From Enterobacter sp. Bisph1 (GTDB taxonomy: Bacteria > Pseudomonadota > Gammaproteobacteria > Enterobacterales > Enterobacteriaceae): a stretch of DNA of 64,000 nucleotides. The notes under the pieces were generated by a model. The model did not search any database. It was not told where the DNA came from and worked only from the letters and a program-made list of their open reading frames with translations. Made by a program: the position numbers and the translations under genes. The DNA is taken from assembly GCF_000814905.1 (NCBI RefSeq), contig NZ_JXAG01000048.1:95883-159882 (forward strand). The letters are read 5' to 3'. Shown here piece after piece: positions 45,928 through 54,447 of the stretch. How positions within the stretch are numbered: position 1 is the stretch's first letter; each line of letters begins with the position of its first letter.

Positions 45928-46743
45928 ATGTCAGCCGATTTTATTTTATTCAGTTATTCGTGGCCGACCCAGTCGGCAATAAATCTGTTCTTAGAACGAC
46001 ATGAATTTCAGGTAATAAAAATATATCAGGATGAGCAAAAGCTATTGGAGACATTGCATCAAAACACCTCAACAGCATTGATTTTTGATGCACCTGCACA
46101 TCGTAAAATATTGCTTATCGCGGCGATAGCTACTACCTCCAGGCTGCGAACTGTATTTTTTACTACCCGCAAGATAAATATCAACGATAGAGCAGTTGCT
46201 GATTTTTATTTTGAGGAAAAAAATTGCTTCACCCACTCAGAACTGATTGCTATGTCCAGGGAGGATATTTTTAGAGCAATGAAAGTTGAACGTTCACCGG
46301 TTTACTTGTCGCCAGGCATTATGCGCCCACGGATCATGAATCTGTTATATGATGGAAAAGCATTATATAAAGAGATTCAAAATAAAATTTATCATAAACT
46401 CTACCTGATAGGTGCCACTACCAATGAAATAAATACGCTACGGCTTTTGATTGCTGGCCTCTCCATACAAACCATTGCTCAAATGAAAGGAGTGCAATTA
46501 AAAACTATCTATGCCTATAAAGCGCAACTGGCGCAAAAGGTAGAACATAGCACCTCGTCCCGTGAGCTCTTACGCGTTTTAAGCGTAGGAGAAAAAAATC
46601 AGGATAACGAGTATCTTAATCATCTCTATAACACGCGATGTAACAGCGAAACGTCACTTTGCGATGTCTGTCCGCTCTATCAATTCTGCTACGAACCAGA
46701 AGCTGCGAGATGCAGTACGGCATGCAATGAGTGTTTTAAATAA
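45928..46743 (+). CDS. LuxR-type regulator with cysteine-rich C-terminal tail
   Basis: 271 aa. The N-terminal 120 residues resemble a degenerate receiver-like fold (FILFSYSWPTQSAINLFLER, TALIFDAP). A helix-turn-helix follows at about 168-220 (ATTNEINTLRLLIAGLSIQT, GVQLKTIYAYKAQL). The last 35 residues hold seven or more cysteines in the pattern C-x7-C-x2-C-x5-C-x7-C-x3-C-x2-C (CDVCPLYQFC, RCSTACNECF), which could bind an Fe-S cluster or zinc. LuxR proteins normally end at the HTH. Probably expressed with the upstream Wzz-like gene; regulon unknown. Confidence 0.75.
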   Translation: MSADFILFSYSWPTQSAINLFLERHEFQVIKIYQDEQKLLETLHQNTSTALIFDAPAHRKILLIAAIATTSRLRTVFFTTRKININDRAVADFYFEEKNCFTHSELIAMSREDIFRAMKVERSPVYLSPGIMRPRIMNLLYDGKALYKEIQNKIYHKLYLIGATTNEINTLRLLIAGLSIQTIAQMKGVQLKTIYAYKAQLAQKVEHSTSSRELLRVLSVGEKNQDNEYLNHLYNTRCNSETSLCDVCPLYQFCYEPEAARCSTACNECFK

Positions 46744-46868
46744 TAGCGAGAACGGCCTCAGTCGGTATGAGTAAATATCTCTGATAATAAATTTTACGAT
46801 TATTGTGCTCGTTTTTAATTTTGACAACACCAGGACTTTTTTCTTATTGCGTAGATCTGAATGCATTT

Positions 46869-46925
46869 GTCTGGGCACTGCGGGCAACCCCCAACCTTCA
46901 AACCATTCGAAGGTAGTGCCCAGAC
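46869..46925. repeat. Long interrupted hairpin
   Basis: Outer arms GTCTGGGCACT (46869-46879) and AGTGCCCAGAC (46915-46925) are perfect complements. Directly inside the right arm, an inner stem ACCTTC / GAAGGT (46894-46899 and 46909-46914) stacks on it, leaving a one-sided bulge of 14 nt. It lies 44 bp past the stop of the minus-strand 72-aa gene and 125 bp after the LuxR-type gene. No T run, so it is not a standard terminator. Confidence 0.6.
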
Positions 46926-46969
46926 GAATGGATTTACCCGCCGCTAAAATGTCATTGCTGTTGCTGCCT

Positions 46970-47188
46970 TTAACTGCCGAGGGTGCTTCTTCCCCGATTC
47001 AAATTTGCCAGACCGATGGCAATAACCTCAATTTCACGTAGTGACATCCCTTTTAGTTCTTCGGCATCGATTTCCAGTCTGACGGTGCGAAACACCCGGC
47101 CGTTAGTCAGGGAAACCAACGGGCAATACAGGCGACTGCCGAGGTTCGATATACCACTCACCCTCCACGGTGCATCTTTTTCTTCCAC
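46970..47188 (-). CDS. Small uncharacterised cytoplasmic protein
   Basis: 72 aa starting at GTG (MEEKDAPWRVSGISNLGSRL), 7 bp after AAAGGAG, a strong ribosome site. The sequence has a beta-rich N-terminal half (LYCPLVSLTNGRVFRTVRLEI) and a helical part (LREIEVIAIGLANLNRG). No family recognised. The clean ribosome site and protein-like composition support it as real. Confidence 0.6.
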   Translation of the reverse strand: MEEKDAPWRVSGISNLGSRLYCPLVSLTNGRVFRTVRLEIDAEELKGMSLREIEVIAIGLANLNRGRSTLGS

Positions 47189-47221
47189 GTTAATACTCCT
47201 TTATGCGGGCTGCTATCGCTC

Positions 47222-47248
47222 AAAAAAAAAGCCGGTCAGAGGACCGGC
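47222..47248 (-). terminator. Rho-independent terminator
   Basis: Minus-strand stem GCCGGTC / GACCGGC with a 4-nt loop, followed by nine T. It lies 75 bp after the stop of the cysteine-rich protein gene and before the start of the 72-aa gene, so it separates the two units. Confidence 0.88.
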
Positions 47249-47323
47249 CAAAGAGACAAGTTATACAAGCCAGACTATCAACGCTTGGGGGCGTCGTAAT
47301 AACAACAACAACAACCAACGAGT

Positions 47324-47767
47324 TCAGAAGCACACACTACGAAAAGAATTACAGCAACACGGCGATCCCTCTTGCCAACCCGTTTCAGGGCACCCTGCGT
47401 AGCCAGCATCCGGCGAGTCGTAGCTGGAAAGAAGAGTGCGTTTTCTGGCGCAGTTATCATCATCGTTTATAAGCGCGTCACAAATATGTACGCTGCGCTT
47501 GCAGGAGAGGGAGCTGTCCTCGCACATGCACGATGAGGGCGACGGGCACTGGCCGAAAAGGGTATCGCTGCGCCAGGAGAGATCGGGATGTTTAAACAGC
47601 GTCGCCGTCTCGTCACTACAGGTGTAAAACACGTGTATAAACGGATCTGCCACCATTAATGTCTCTTCACTCGTCTGTTCGGCTGAAATAGCGGACGTGG
47701 CGACGAGCATCACAATCAAGGCTGTCAGAGTTTTTCGCCCTGACGCGCGGGTTTTCAACTGACACAT
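47324..47767 (-). CDS. Cysteine-rich secreted protein, uncharacterised
   Basis: 147 aa. Signal-peptide-like N-terminus (LTALIVMLVATSAISAEQ) and a mature part of about 115 residues with at least a dozen cysteines, in clusters such as GQCPSPSSCMCEDSSLSCK and GSPCCCNSFRSVCF, suggesting several disulfides in the periplasm or outside the cell. AAGGAA lies 9 bp before the ATG, and a strong terminator follows. No homologous family recognised. Confidence 0.65.
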   Translation of the reverse strand: MCQLKTRASGRKTLTALIVMLVATSAISAEQTSEETLMVADPFIHVFYTCSDETATLFKHPDLSWRSDTLFGQCPSPSSCMCEDSSLSCKRSVHICDALINDDDNCARKRTLLSSYDSPDAGYAGCPETGWQEGSPCCCNSFRSVCF

Positions 47768-48133
47768 GAATAGATTCCTTATCTCAGTTAACCCAAATGG
47801 GAAGATAAAGCGTCAATCCAGCGACTTCTATTCCCAACTGTTGAATAAGTGTGCTGCTTAATTTTTAGACGTTCAATAGAAATAAAAAGTCGTGTCGATT
47901 AATAATACAAATGAGTAAGGATTAACGTTAAGAAAACCAGACAAAAAATAATCGTTAATTGCTAAAATAAATTAAGCAAGCTTTTGATATATAGACGGTT
48001 ATATCTTAATGCATTTACCGCCTAAAAATTTCACCAGGCGCAAGAGGGGTAATAAAACGGGTATTTTACCAGGTATGGTTAGCTTATTATCGGAAGTTTT
48101 TACATGCAGACAGAAATATTCTTATGAAAGAGT
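47768..48133. other. AT-rich intergenic region
   Basis: About 370 bp between the cysteine-rich protein gene and the LacI-type gene's terminator. A 62-codon plus-strand frame (48009-48197) overlaps that terminator and has no ribosome site, so I do not count it as a gene. No other structure is seen. Confidence 0.5.
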
Positions 48134-48155
48134 AAAAAAAGCCCCTGGCGGGGCT
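48134..48155 (-). terminator. Terminator of the LacI-type regulator gene
   Basis: Minus-strand stem GCCCC / GGGGC with a GCCA loop followed by seven T, 12 bp after the stop codon at 48168. Confidence 0.85.
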
Positions 48156-48167
48156 TACGGTCATTAT

Positions 48168-49124
48168 TTACCGCTTAAGGACATCAGGAATAATTAAATC
48201 CCCACGCATGCGATACGAACCCAGCACGCTTTGGGTTTTCTCGTTCAGCCACGCCACAATACGCGCCGCCATTGCATCCATTGAATATTCAATCGCCGGA
48301 ATCACCGGAATACCGGGTAAATGCAGCGAACCGGCAAGGCTGAACACCATAATGTCGCCGGGCACGGATTTATTAAACGCCTGCAGCTGAGGGATCACGC
48401 GCTGCGCTTCCTGCTCGTCTGCCACCAGCAAGGCGTTGAAATTAAGCGTAGTCGCGTTATTCAGCAATACTTGTAACGCCACGGATGAAGAGGTGTCATC
48501 CATAAAGACCAGGTTACGGTTAAACGGCAGGAAATTGTTTTCCAGCGCCAGCTTATAGCCATGCAGAACCTGCTCAGCAGCGGCGGTGCGCGGATGAATC
48601 AGCGCTATCTGTCGGCGACTTTGGCTAATCAGATAGTTACAGGCGGTTTCGGCGGCAAAGGCACGATCGAATTGAATGCTGTTGGTCGTGGCATCGACCG
48701 ACTCAACGCAGTCCACCAGAATGACGTTTTCATCATCGACCTTAAGGGGGAAACGCGCGCCAATAATCAGCACATCGTCGCATAGCCCGCAGGTCAGCTC
48801 GTCCAGCGCGCTCAGCACTTCCGCTTTGCTATTGGCGAAGCGCAGCAGCAGATGTTTCTGGCTCTGGCTTAAATGCTTTTCCAGCGCGTAAAGGTAACCG
48901 GTGGTTTGGTTGATATTGTCCTGAGCACAGATAACACCGATGCAGCCTGTCGACTGGCTGAGCAAAGACTGCGCGATAACATTGGGCCGATAATTCAACT
49001 CTTCGACCGCTTTTAGCACCGCGAGGCGACTGGCTTCCTTAACGCCGCGCGAACCGCTCAACACCCGTGAGACTGTGGCTTTCGACACCCCAGCTAAACG
49101 TGATACATCGTTGATTGTAGACAT
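48168..49124 (-). CDS. LacI-family repressor of the cellobiose-type PTS operon
   Basis: 318 aa. N-terminal LacI helix-turn-helix and hinge: STINDVSRLAGVSKATVSRV, LNYRPNVIAQSLLSQ. The C-terminal sugar-binding domain (about 60-318) is related to AscG/CelR-type regulators of beta-glucoside genes. It is divergent from the PTS operon, and palindromes of the right type lie between them. The expected inducer is the phosphorylated or free disaccharide, inferred from context. Confidence 0.9.
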   Translation of the reverse strand: MSTINDVSRLAGVSKATVSRVLSGSRGVKEASRLAVLKAVEELNYRPNVIAQSLLSQSTGCIGVICAQDNINQTTGYLYALEKHLSQSQKHLLLRFANSKAEVLSALDELTCGLCDDVLIIGARFPLKVDDENVILVDCVESVDATTNSIQFDRAFAAETACNYLISQSRRQIALIHPRTAAAEQVLHGYKLALENNFLPFNRNLVFMDDTSSSVALQVLLNNATTLNFNALLVADEQEAQRVIPQLQAFNKSVPGDIMVFSLAGSLHLPGIPVIPAIEYSMDAMAARIVAWLNEKTQSVLGSYRMRGDLIIPDVLKR

Positions 49125-49218
49125 CTTTCTCCCCTGGCAGGCGCAGAGTACGCCCGCAAAATCCCATCACTTCTACGGCTAATATATAACCACACGAGTA
49201 TAGCGGTTTCGGTTTTCT

Positions 49219-49237
49219 ATGGAAACCGATTTTCCAT
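49219..49237. promoter_or_regulatory. Probable operator of the LacI-type repressor (proximal to its own gene)
   Basis: ATGGAAACCGATTTTCCAT is a near-perfect inverted repeat with the same half-site (TGGAAACCG) as the operator at 49346. It lies 95 bp upstream of the regulator gene, so autoregulation or looping between the two sites is possible. Confidence 0.7.
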
Positions 49238-49313
49238 TTTGCGCTTTTTGATGTCCTTAAAGTGCCAAATTTCGTGATGTAAATCCAATTACGACATCAG
49301 ATTATTCACAGAC

Positions 49314-49329
49314 ATTGATAGCTATCACA
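49314..49329 (+). promoter_or_regulatory. Probable cAMP-CRP site
   Basis: ATTGATAGCTATCACA fits the TGTGA-N6-TCACA pattern, with a perfect right half and two mismatches on the left. It stands about 100 bp before the first PTS gene, as expected for a carbon-source operon under catabolite control. Confidence 0.55.
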
Positions 49330-49345
49330 CTTCTGCGGCGAATTC

Positions 49346-49363
49346 ATGGAAACCGGTTTCCAT
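49346..49363. promoter_or_regulatory. Probable operator of the LacI-type repressor at the PTS operon
   Basis: ATGGAAACCGGTTTCCAT is a perfect 18-bp palindrome with the central CpG typical of LacI-family operators. It lies 53 bp upstream of the IIB gene, where a bound repressor would block transcription. Confidence 0.8.
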
Positions 49364-49416
49364 ATGATATCCAATCGTCCCCGCAATAACTTTTTACACT
49401 TCGAGGATGGGTCACG

Positions 49417-49731
49417 ATGTTCAGGATCATGTTGTGCTGTTCAGCCGGGATGTCCACCAGCTTACTGGTGAGAAAAATGGTGGATGCCGCGAATGAGCGA
49501 CAGATACCGGTAGAGATCGACGCCTATGGCGTTGCGGAGTTCGACACGCAATTTCCGCGCTATCAGGTCGTGCTGCTCGGCCCGCAAGTTAAATATATGT
49601 TAAAAACACTGTCAGAAAAGGCCGCCGCGCACGGCATTCCGGTTCAGCCCATCAACCCGATGGACTACGGCATGCAGCGCGGCAATGAGGTTCTGGACTA
49701 TGCATTGTCGCTCATAGAAGCGGCGCATTAA
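49417..49731 (+). CDS. PTS lactose/cellobiose-family IIB component
   Basis: 104 aa. The phosphocysteine is Cys8 in MLCCSAGMSTSLLVRKM, the signature of ChbB/CelA-type IIB. It receives phosphate from IIA and passes it to the sugar entering through IIC. First gene of the operon IIB-IIC-GH1-IIA-porin; 12 bp to the IIC gene. Confidence 0.94.
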   Translation: MFRIMLCCSAGMSTSLLVRKMVDAANERQIPVEIDAYGVAEFDTQFPRYQVVLLGPQVKYMLKTLSEKAAAHGIPVQPINPMDYGMQRGNEVLDYALSLIEAAH

Positions 49732-49743
49732 AAAGGTGTTCGT

Positions 49744-51072
49744 ATGAGTTCCTTCTATCAATCAATGATTACGGTAATCGAGCAAAGCATCACCCCGCTG
49801 GCCGGTCGTCTGGGTCAGCAGAAGTACGTTATCGCTATCCGTGACGGCTTTACCGCCGCGCTGCCGTTTATGATCATCGGCTCGTTTATGCTGGTGTTTA
49901 TCTTCCCACCGTTTTCCGCCGATACCACCGTCGGTTTCGCCCGCGCATGGCTCGATTTTTCTACCGAGTACCGCGCACAGCTGATGCTGCCGTTTAACCT
50001 CAGCATGGGGGTAATGACCTTTTTTATCTCCGTGGGGATAGGTGCGAGCCTGGGTCGCCAGTTTAACCTCGACCCGGTGATGACCGGTCTGCTGGCATTT
50101 ATGGCGTTTCTGCTGGTTGCCGCACCCTACGCGGATGGCAAAATTTCCACCCAGTATCTTTCCGGCCAGGGCATTTTTACCGCGCTGCTGACCTCGATTT
50201 ATTCCGCCCGCGTTTATGCCTGGCTTAAACAGCACAACATCACCATTCGCCTGCCGAAAGAGGTACCGACCGGCGTTGCCCGCTCGTTTGAGATCCTCAT
50301 TCCGGTGCTGGTCATTATTGGTACGCTGCATCCGCTGAACCTGTTTATTGAAGCGCAAACCGGCATGATCCTGCCGCAGGCGATTATGCACCTGCTGGAA
50401 CCGCTGGTCTCCGCTTCAGATTCCCTGCCGGCGATTCTGCTTTCTGTCCTGCTGTGCCAGATTTTCTGGTTCGCCGGTATTCACGGCTCGCTGATTGTCA
50501 CCGGCATTATGAACCCCTTCTGGATGGCAAACCTTTCCGCCAACCAGGCCGCGCTGGCGGCGGGCGCTGCACTGCCACATGTCTATCTGCAAGGCTTCTG
50601 GGATCACTACCTGCTGATTGGTGGTGTAGGTTCTACGCTGCCGCTGGCCTTCCTGCTGCTACGCAGCCGCGTCGCGCATCTGCGTACTATCGGCAAAATG
50701 GGCGTGGTACCGAGCTTCTTTAATATCAACGAACCGATACTGTTCGGCGCGCCGATCATTATGAACCCGATGCTGTTTGTGCCGTTTGTCTGCGTGCCGC
50801 TGGTCAATGCCGTGCTGGCGTATACCGCCACCAAAATGGGGCTGCTGGCGCAGGTCGTTTCCCTGACGCCGTGGACCACACCTGCACCTATCGGTGCTTC
50901 CTGGGCGGCGAACTGGGCTTTGAGCCCGGTGGTGATGTGCCTGGTTTGTATGGTGATGTCTGCCCTGATGTATCTGCCGTTCCTGCGCGCTTACGAGCAT
51001 TCGCTGATGAAAGCCGAAGAGGAAAAAGCCCAGGCCAACGCGCCGATGGCGCAAACCGTGGGTAGCAACTAA
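49744..51072 (+). CDS. PTS lactose/cellobiose-family IIC permease
   Basis: 442 aa, about ten membrane segments. Family features: QKYVIAIRDGFTAALPFMIIGS, WFAGIHGSLIVTGIMNPFW and SFFNINEPILFGAPIIMNP (the NEP-like loop with the Glu important in sugar binding). It imports and phosphorylates a disaccharide such as cellobiose or another beta-glucoside, with the IIB and IIA products of the same operon. Confidence 0.94.
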   Translation: MSSFYQSMITVIEQSITPLAGRLGQQKYVIAIRDGFTAALPFMIIGSFMLVFIFPPFSADTTVGFARAWLDFSTEYRAQLMLPFNLSMGVMTFFISVGIGASLGRQFNLDPVMTGLLAFMAFLLVAAPYADGKISTQYLSGQGIFTALLTSIYSARVYAWLKQHNITIRLPKEVPTGVARSFEILIPVLVIIGTLHPLNLFIEAQTGMILPQAIMHLLEPLVSASDSLPAILLSVLLCQIFWFAGIHGSLIVTGIMNPFWMANLSANQAALAAGAALPHVYLQGFWDHYLLIGGVGSTLPLAFLLLRSRVAHLRTIGKMGVVPSFFNINEPILFGAPIIMNPMLFVPFVCVPLVNAVLAYTATKMGLLAQVVSLTPWTTPAPIGASWAANWALSPVVMCLVCMVMSALMYLPFLRAYEHSLMKAEEEKAQANAPMAQTVGSN

Positions 51073-51108
51073 GCCGTAGCACACAGCCGTAACGAAAAGG
51101 AGTCGGTA

Positions 51109-52497
51109 ATGAAATATCAGTTTCCCGCAAACTTCTGGTGGGGCAGCGCCAGCTCGGCGCTACAAACCGAAGGGGAAAGCCAGCAGGGCGGTAAAAGCGC
51201 CACCACGTGGGATGCCTGGTTCGCCAGCCAACCGTGGCGCTTTCATCAGCAGGTGGGGCCGCAAGAGACCTCGACGTTTTACCGCCATTGGCGGCAGGAC
51301 ATCGCGCTGTTAAAGCAGCTTAAGCACAACAGCTTTCGCACCTCTTTAAGCTGGTCGCGACTGATTCCCGATGGCGACGGGGAAGTGAATCCACAGGCGG
51401 TGGCGTTCTATAACAACGTTATCGACGAACTGCTGGCGCAGGGAATTACGCCGTTTATTACCCTGTTTCATTTCGATATGCCGATGGTAATGCAGGAGAA
51501 AGGCGGCTGGGAAAATCGCCAGGTAGTGCAGGCTTTTAGCCGTTACGCGCAGATCTGCTTCGAACTTTTTGGCGATCGGGTGCAGCACTGGTTCACCTTT
51601 AACGAGCCGATTGTGCCGGTAGAAGGCGGTTATCTGTATGATTTCCATTACCCGAACGTGGTGGATTTCAAACGTGCGGCCACGGTGGCCTACAACACGG
51701 TGCTGGCCCACGCCAGCGCGGTACGGGCCTTCCGCGCCGGGCATCACGCCGGTGAGATTGGCATCGTGCTTAATCTCACGCCGTCCTACCCGCGTTCGCA
51801 GCATCCGGCGGATGTGAAAGCGGCACACTATGCCGATTTGCTGTTCAACCGCAGTTTTCTCGACCCGGTGCTGCGCGGTGAATATCCCGCCGACCTGGTG
51901 GCGCTGCTGAAAGAGTACAATCAGTTGCCCGCCTGCCAGCCGGAAGATATCGCGCTGATTGCAGAGGGCAAGATTGACCTGCTCGGCATTAACTATTACC
52001 AGCCACGGCGGGTAAAGTGCCGGGAAAGCGCGGTCAATCCCGATGCGCCGTTTATGCCGGAGTGGCTGTTTGATTATTACGAAATGCCGGGGCGCAAAAT
52101 GAACCCCTATCGCGGCTGGGAAATCTACGAGCCGGGCATTTACGATATTCTCACTAACCTGCGTGTTAATTACGATAATCCGCGCTGTTTTATTTCCGAA
52201 AACGGTATGGGCGTTGAGAATGAACAGCGCTTTATCGAGGACGGGCAAATAAACGATAGCTACCGCATTGCTTTTGTGCGCGATCATCTTATCTGGCTGC
52301 ATAAAGGCATTAGTGAGGGCTGTAACTGCCTCGGTTACCATATGTGGACATTTATTGATAACTGGTCATGGTGTAACGCCTATAAAAACCGTTACGGTTT
52401 TGTGCAATTAGACCTGGCTACTCAACAACGCACCATTAAGAAAAGCGGGGAGTGGTTTGCCGCTACCGCAGAAAATAATGGTTTTAATCAGGATTAA
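51109..52497 (+). CDS. 6-phospho-beta-glucosidase (GH1)
   Basis: 462 aa. Acid/base Glu166 in HWFTFNEPIV and nucleophile Glu364 in FISENGMGVE, with the family opening FPANFWWGSASSALQTEG. It splits the 6-phosphorylated disaccharide delivered by the PTS into glucose-6-phosphate and an aglycone or glucose. An AAGGAG site lies 7 bp before the ATG. The ATG of the IIA gene follows its stop codon immediately. Confidence 0.94.
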   Translation: MKYQFPANFWWGSASSALQTEGESQQGGKSATTWDAWFASQPWRFHQQVGPQETSTFYRHWRQDIALLKQLKHNSFRTSLSWSRLIPDGDGEVNPQAVAFYNNVIDELLAQGITPFITLFHFDMPMVMQEKGGWENRQVVQAFSRYAQICFELFGDRVQHWFTFNEPIVPVEGGYLYDFHYPNVVDFKRAATVAYNTVLAHASAVRAFRAGHHAGEIGIVLNLTPSYPRSQHPADVKAAHYADLLFNRSFLDPVLRGEYPADLVALLKEYNQLPACQPEDIALIAEGKIDLLGINYYQPRRVKCRESAVNPDAPFMPEWLFDYYEMPGRKMNPYRGWEIYEPGIYDILTNLRVNYDNPRCFISENGMGVENEQRFIEDGQINDSYRIAFVRDHLIWLHKGISEGCNCLGYHMWTFIDNWSWCNAYKNRYGFVQLDLATQQRTIKKSGEWFAATAENNGFNQD

Positions 52498-52812
52498 ATG
52501 ATGGTCGAACTCGAAGAGGCGGTAATGGAAATTATCGTCAACGCCGGACAGTCACGCAGCCTGTGCTTTGAAGCGCTGCGTGCGGCAAGGGTAGGAGAGC
52601 TGGACGAAGCCCGCCAGCTGCTGAAGGAAGCGGATGGCTACGCGCGCCAGGCGCATCAAATGCAAACCAAATTAATCGAACAGGATGCCGGTGAAGCCCG
52701 GCAGCCTATGACATTAATTATGGTACATGCGCAGGATCATTTGATGACGTCGTTATTAGCACGCGAGTTATCCGAAGAGATTCTTGCACTACACACTTTA
52801 TATCGGCAGTAA
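52498..52812 (+). CDS. PTS lactose/cellobiose-family IIA component
   Basis: 104 aa, all-helical. The opening VMEIIVNAGQSRSLCFEALR and the active-site segment LIMVHAQDHLMTSLLARE (His77, or possibly His81, as phosphorylated residue) are typical of ChbC/LacF-type IIA proteins, which act as trimers. It starts directly at the stop codon of the GH1 gene, so translation is coupled. Confidence 0.93.
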   Translation: MMVELEEAVMEIIVNAGQSRSLCFEALRAARVGELDEARQLLKEADGYARQAHQMQTKLIEQDAGEARQPMTLIMVHAQDHLMTSLLARELSEEILALHTLYRQ

Positions 52813-52958
52813 TTAACGGAGAATTAATCACGCTAAAACGTTATTAATCTGTACCCACACTTATAAATAAAAGCAGTTCGTAATGGTGATGGCAATAATC
52901 TCTGCCCGGTCGCCCGGGATGGTTATTGTCTGAGAACAACTTACTAATTGAGATAACC

Positions 52959-54338
52959 ATGAGAATAAATAAAAAACTTCCAGTGGCGCTGGCGGTTGCG
53001 GCCACCCTTTGCTCTGGCTCCGTCTTCGCACAAGAGTTTACCCAAGAGCAAATCGATGCCATCGTCGCCAAAGCGGTGGATAAAGCGCTGGCGGAACGCC
53101 AGGCGAAAATGGACTCCGCCATCAATAAAAAAGCCGATGTGGTGGTAGAGCCGCAAAGCACGGCGCAAACGCCGGATATGGCGATTCCTTACGGCGTGAA
53201 GTTTAGCGGCTACGCCCGCTATGGCGCGCACTTCCAGTCCGGCGATCAGAAATATGTCGGCGTCGATGGCTCCTATAACGGCGCCTCGGCGATTGGCCGT
53301 CTGGGGAACGAAGGTAACGGCGGCGAGTTCCAGCTCTCCAAAGCGTTCAAAGGCGATAACGGCGCTATCTGGGACGTGAACGTGATGTTCGACCACTGGG
53401 GCGATGAAGTTAACCTGAAAAAAGCCTATGCCGGGGTGACCAACCTGTTGGCTTCCAACCCGAACGCTTACTTCTGGGCCGGACGTGATTTCCACCAGCG
53501 TCCGCAACAGGGGATCAACGACTACTTCTGGATGAACCACGACGGCCAGGGCGCCGGGGTGAAAAACTTCGATATTGGCGGCGTGCAGTTTGACGTTGCA
53601 GCGGTGGCATCCGTGGCTTCCTGTAGCCCGGAAGTGCTGGAAGATGAATCTAACCCGTCACGTATCACCTGTACCGGCGGCTCCAACGTCGGCGATAAAG
53701 GCAACTATGCGGTGACCTCTAAAGTCCACGGCATGAAAGTCGGGCCTTTGGATCTGGAAATCTACGCTAACTACGGCTTCGATTCGAAAGCCATTGAAAG
53801 CGAAGATCGCCTGAAGGCCTGGCAAGGCGGCGTGGTGCTGAGCCATACCAACGATCACGGCGTCAACAAAGTGATCGCCCGCTACTCCGATAATTCGGAT
53901 AACAGCGTCTTTAACAAAACCGACGACCTGACGGCCATCTACGCCAGCTTCGAAGGCAGCTATAAATTCAGCCGCCAGACGCAGGTTGATTACCTGCTGG
54001 CATTCCACGATTACGACAACAGCACTTACAAAGCGGATAACCGCCGCAACTATGGCGCGATTATTCGCCCAATGCACTGGTGGAACGACGTGCACTCTAC
54101 CTGGCTGGAAGCCGGTTATCAGCGCGTCGATTACGATGACGGCGGCGATAACCACGGCTGGAAGCTGACCCTTTCGCAGAACATCTCCATTGCGATGGGG
54201 CCGGAATTCCGCCCGATGCTGCGCTTTTACGTCACCGGCGGCCAGGTGGATAACAAACGCACCGCTCGCGTAACCGGCACCGACGATACCACGCTCGACT
54301 CGTTCAACGTCGGCGCGATGTGGGAAGCCTGGTTCTAA
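52959..54338 (+). CDS. LamB-type carbohydrate porin (BglH/ScrY-like)
   Basis: 459 aa. Signal peptide MRINKKLPVALAVAATLCSG-SVFA, then an N-terminal helical segment (EEQIDAIVAKAV-like, residues 25-60) as in ScrY/BglH, then an 18-stranded maltoporin-type barrel (GVKFSGYARYGAHFQSGD; ending DSFNVGAMWEAWF with terminal Phe). It lets beta-glucosides or similar oligosaccharides cross the outer membrane. The start at 52959 is chosen for the signal peptide; a frame 33 bp longer exists. Last gene of the PTS operon, 146 bp after IIA. Confidence 0.9.
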   Translation: MRINKKLPVALAVAATLCSGSVFAQEFTQEQIDAIVAKAVDKALAERQAKMDSAINKKADVVVEPQSTAQTPDMAIPYGVKFSGYARYGAHFQSGDQKYVGVDGSYNGASAIGRLGNEGNGGEFQLSKAFKGDNGAIWDVNVMFDHWGDEVNLKKAYAGVTNLLASNPNAYFWAGRDFHQRPQQGINDYFWMNHDGQGAGVKNFDIGGVQFDVAAVASVASCSPEVLEDESNPSRITCTGGSNVGDKGNYAVTSKVHGMKVGPLDLEIYANYGFDSKAIESEDRLKAWQGGVVLSHTNDHGVNKVIARYSDNSDNSVFNKTDDLTAIYASFEGSYKFSRQTQVDYLLAFHDYDNSTYKADNRRNYGAIIRPMHWWNDVHSTWLEAGYQRVDYDDGGDNHGWKLTLSQNISIAMGPEFRPMLRFYVTGGQVDNKRTARVTGTDDTTLDSFNVGAMWEAWF

Positions 54339-54343
54339 CCGGC

Positions 54344-54378
54344 AACCGGGGGCGGTTGATGGATAGCCGCCCCCGGTT
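54344..54378 (+). terminator. Terminator of the PTS operon
   Basis: Perfect 12-bp stem AACCGGGGGCGG / CCGCCCCCGGTT with an 11-nt loop, 6 bp after the porin stop. T tract is short, but the stem is very strong. Confidence 0.8.
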
Positions 54379-54447
54379 AAGCACGCTTCATGTGATATGA
54401 TGTGCGACCTAACAATAAGTCTTTCGCATCACAGAGTTGGGTTGCAC

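Noticed and set aside
48009..48197. 62-codon plus-strand frame upstream of the LacI-type gene's 3' end
   Set aside because: It runs through the terminator and the coding end of the regulator gene, with no ribosome site.
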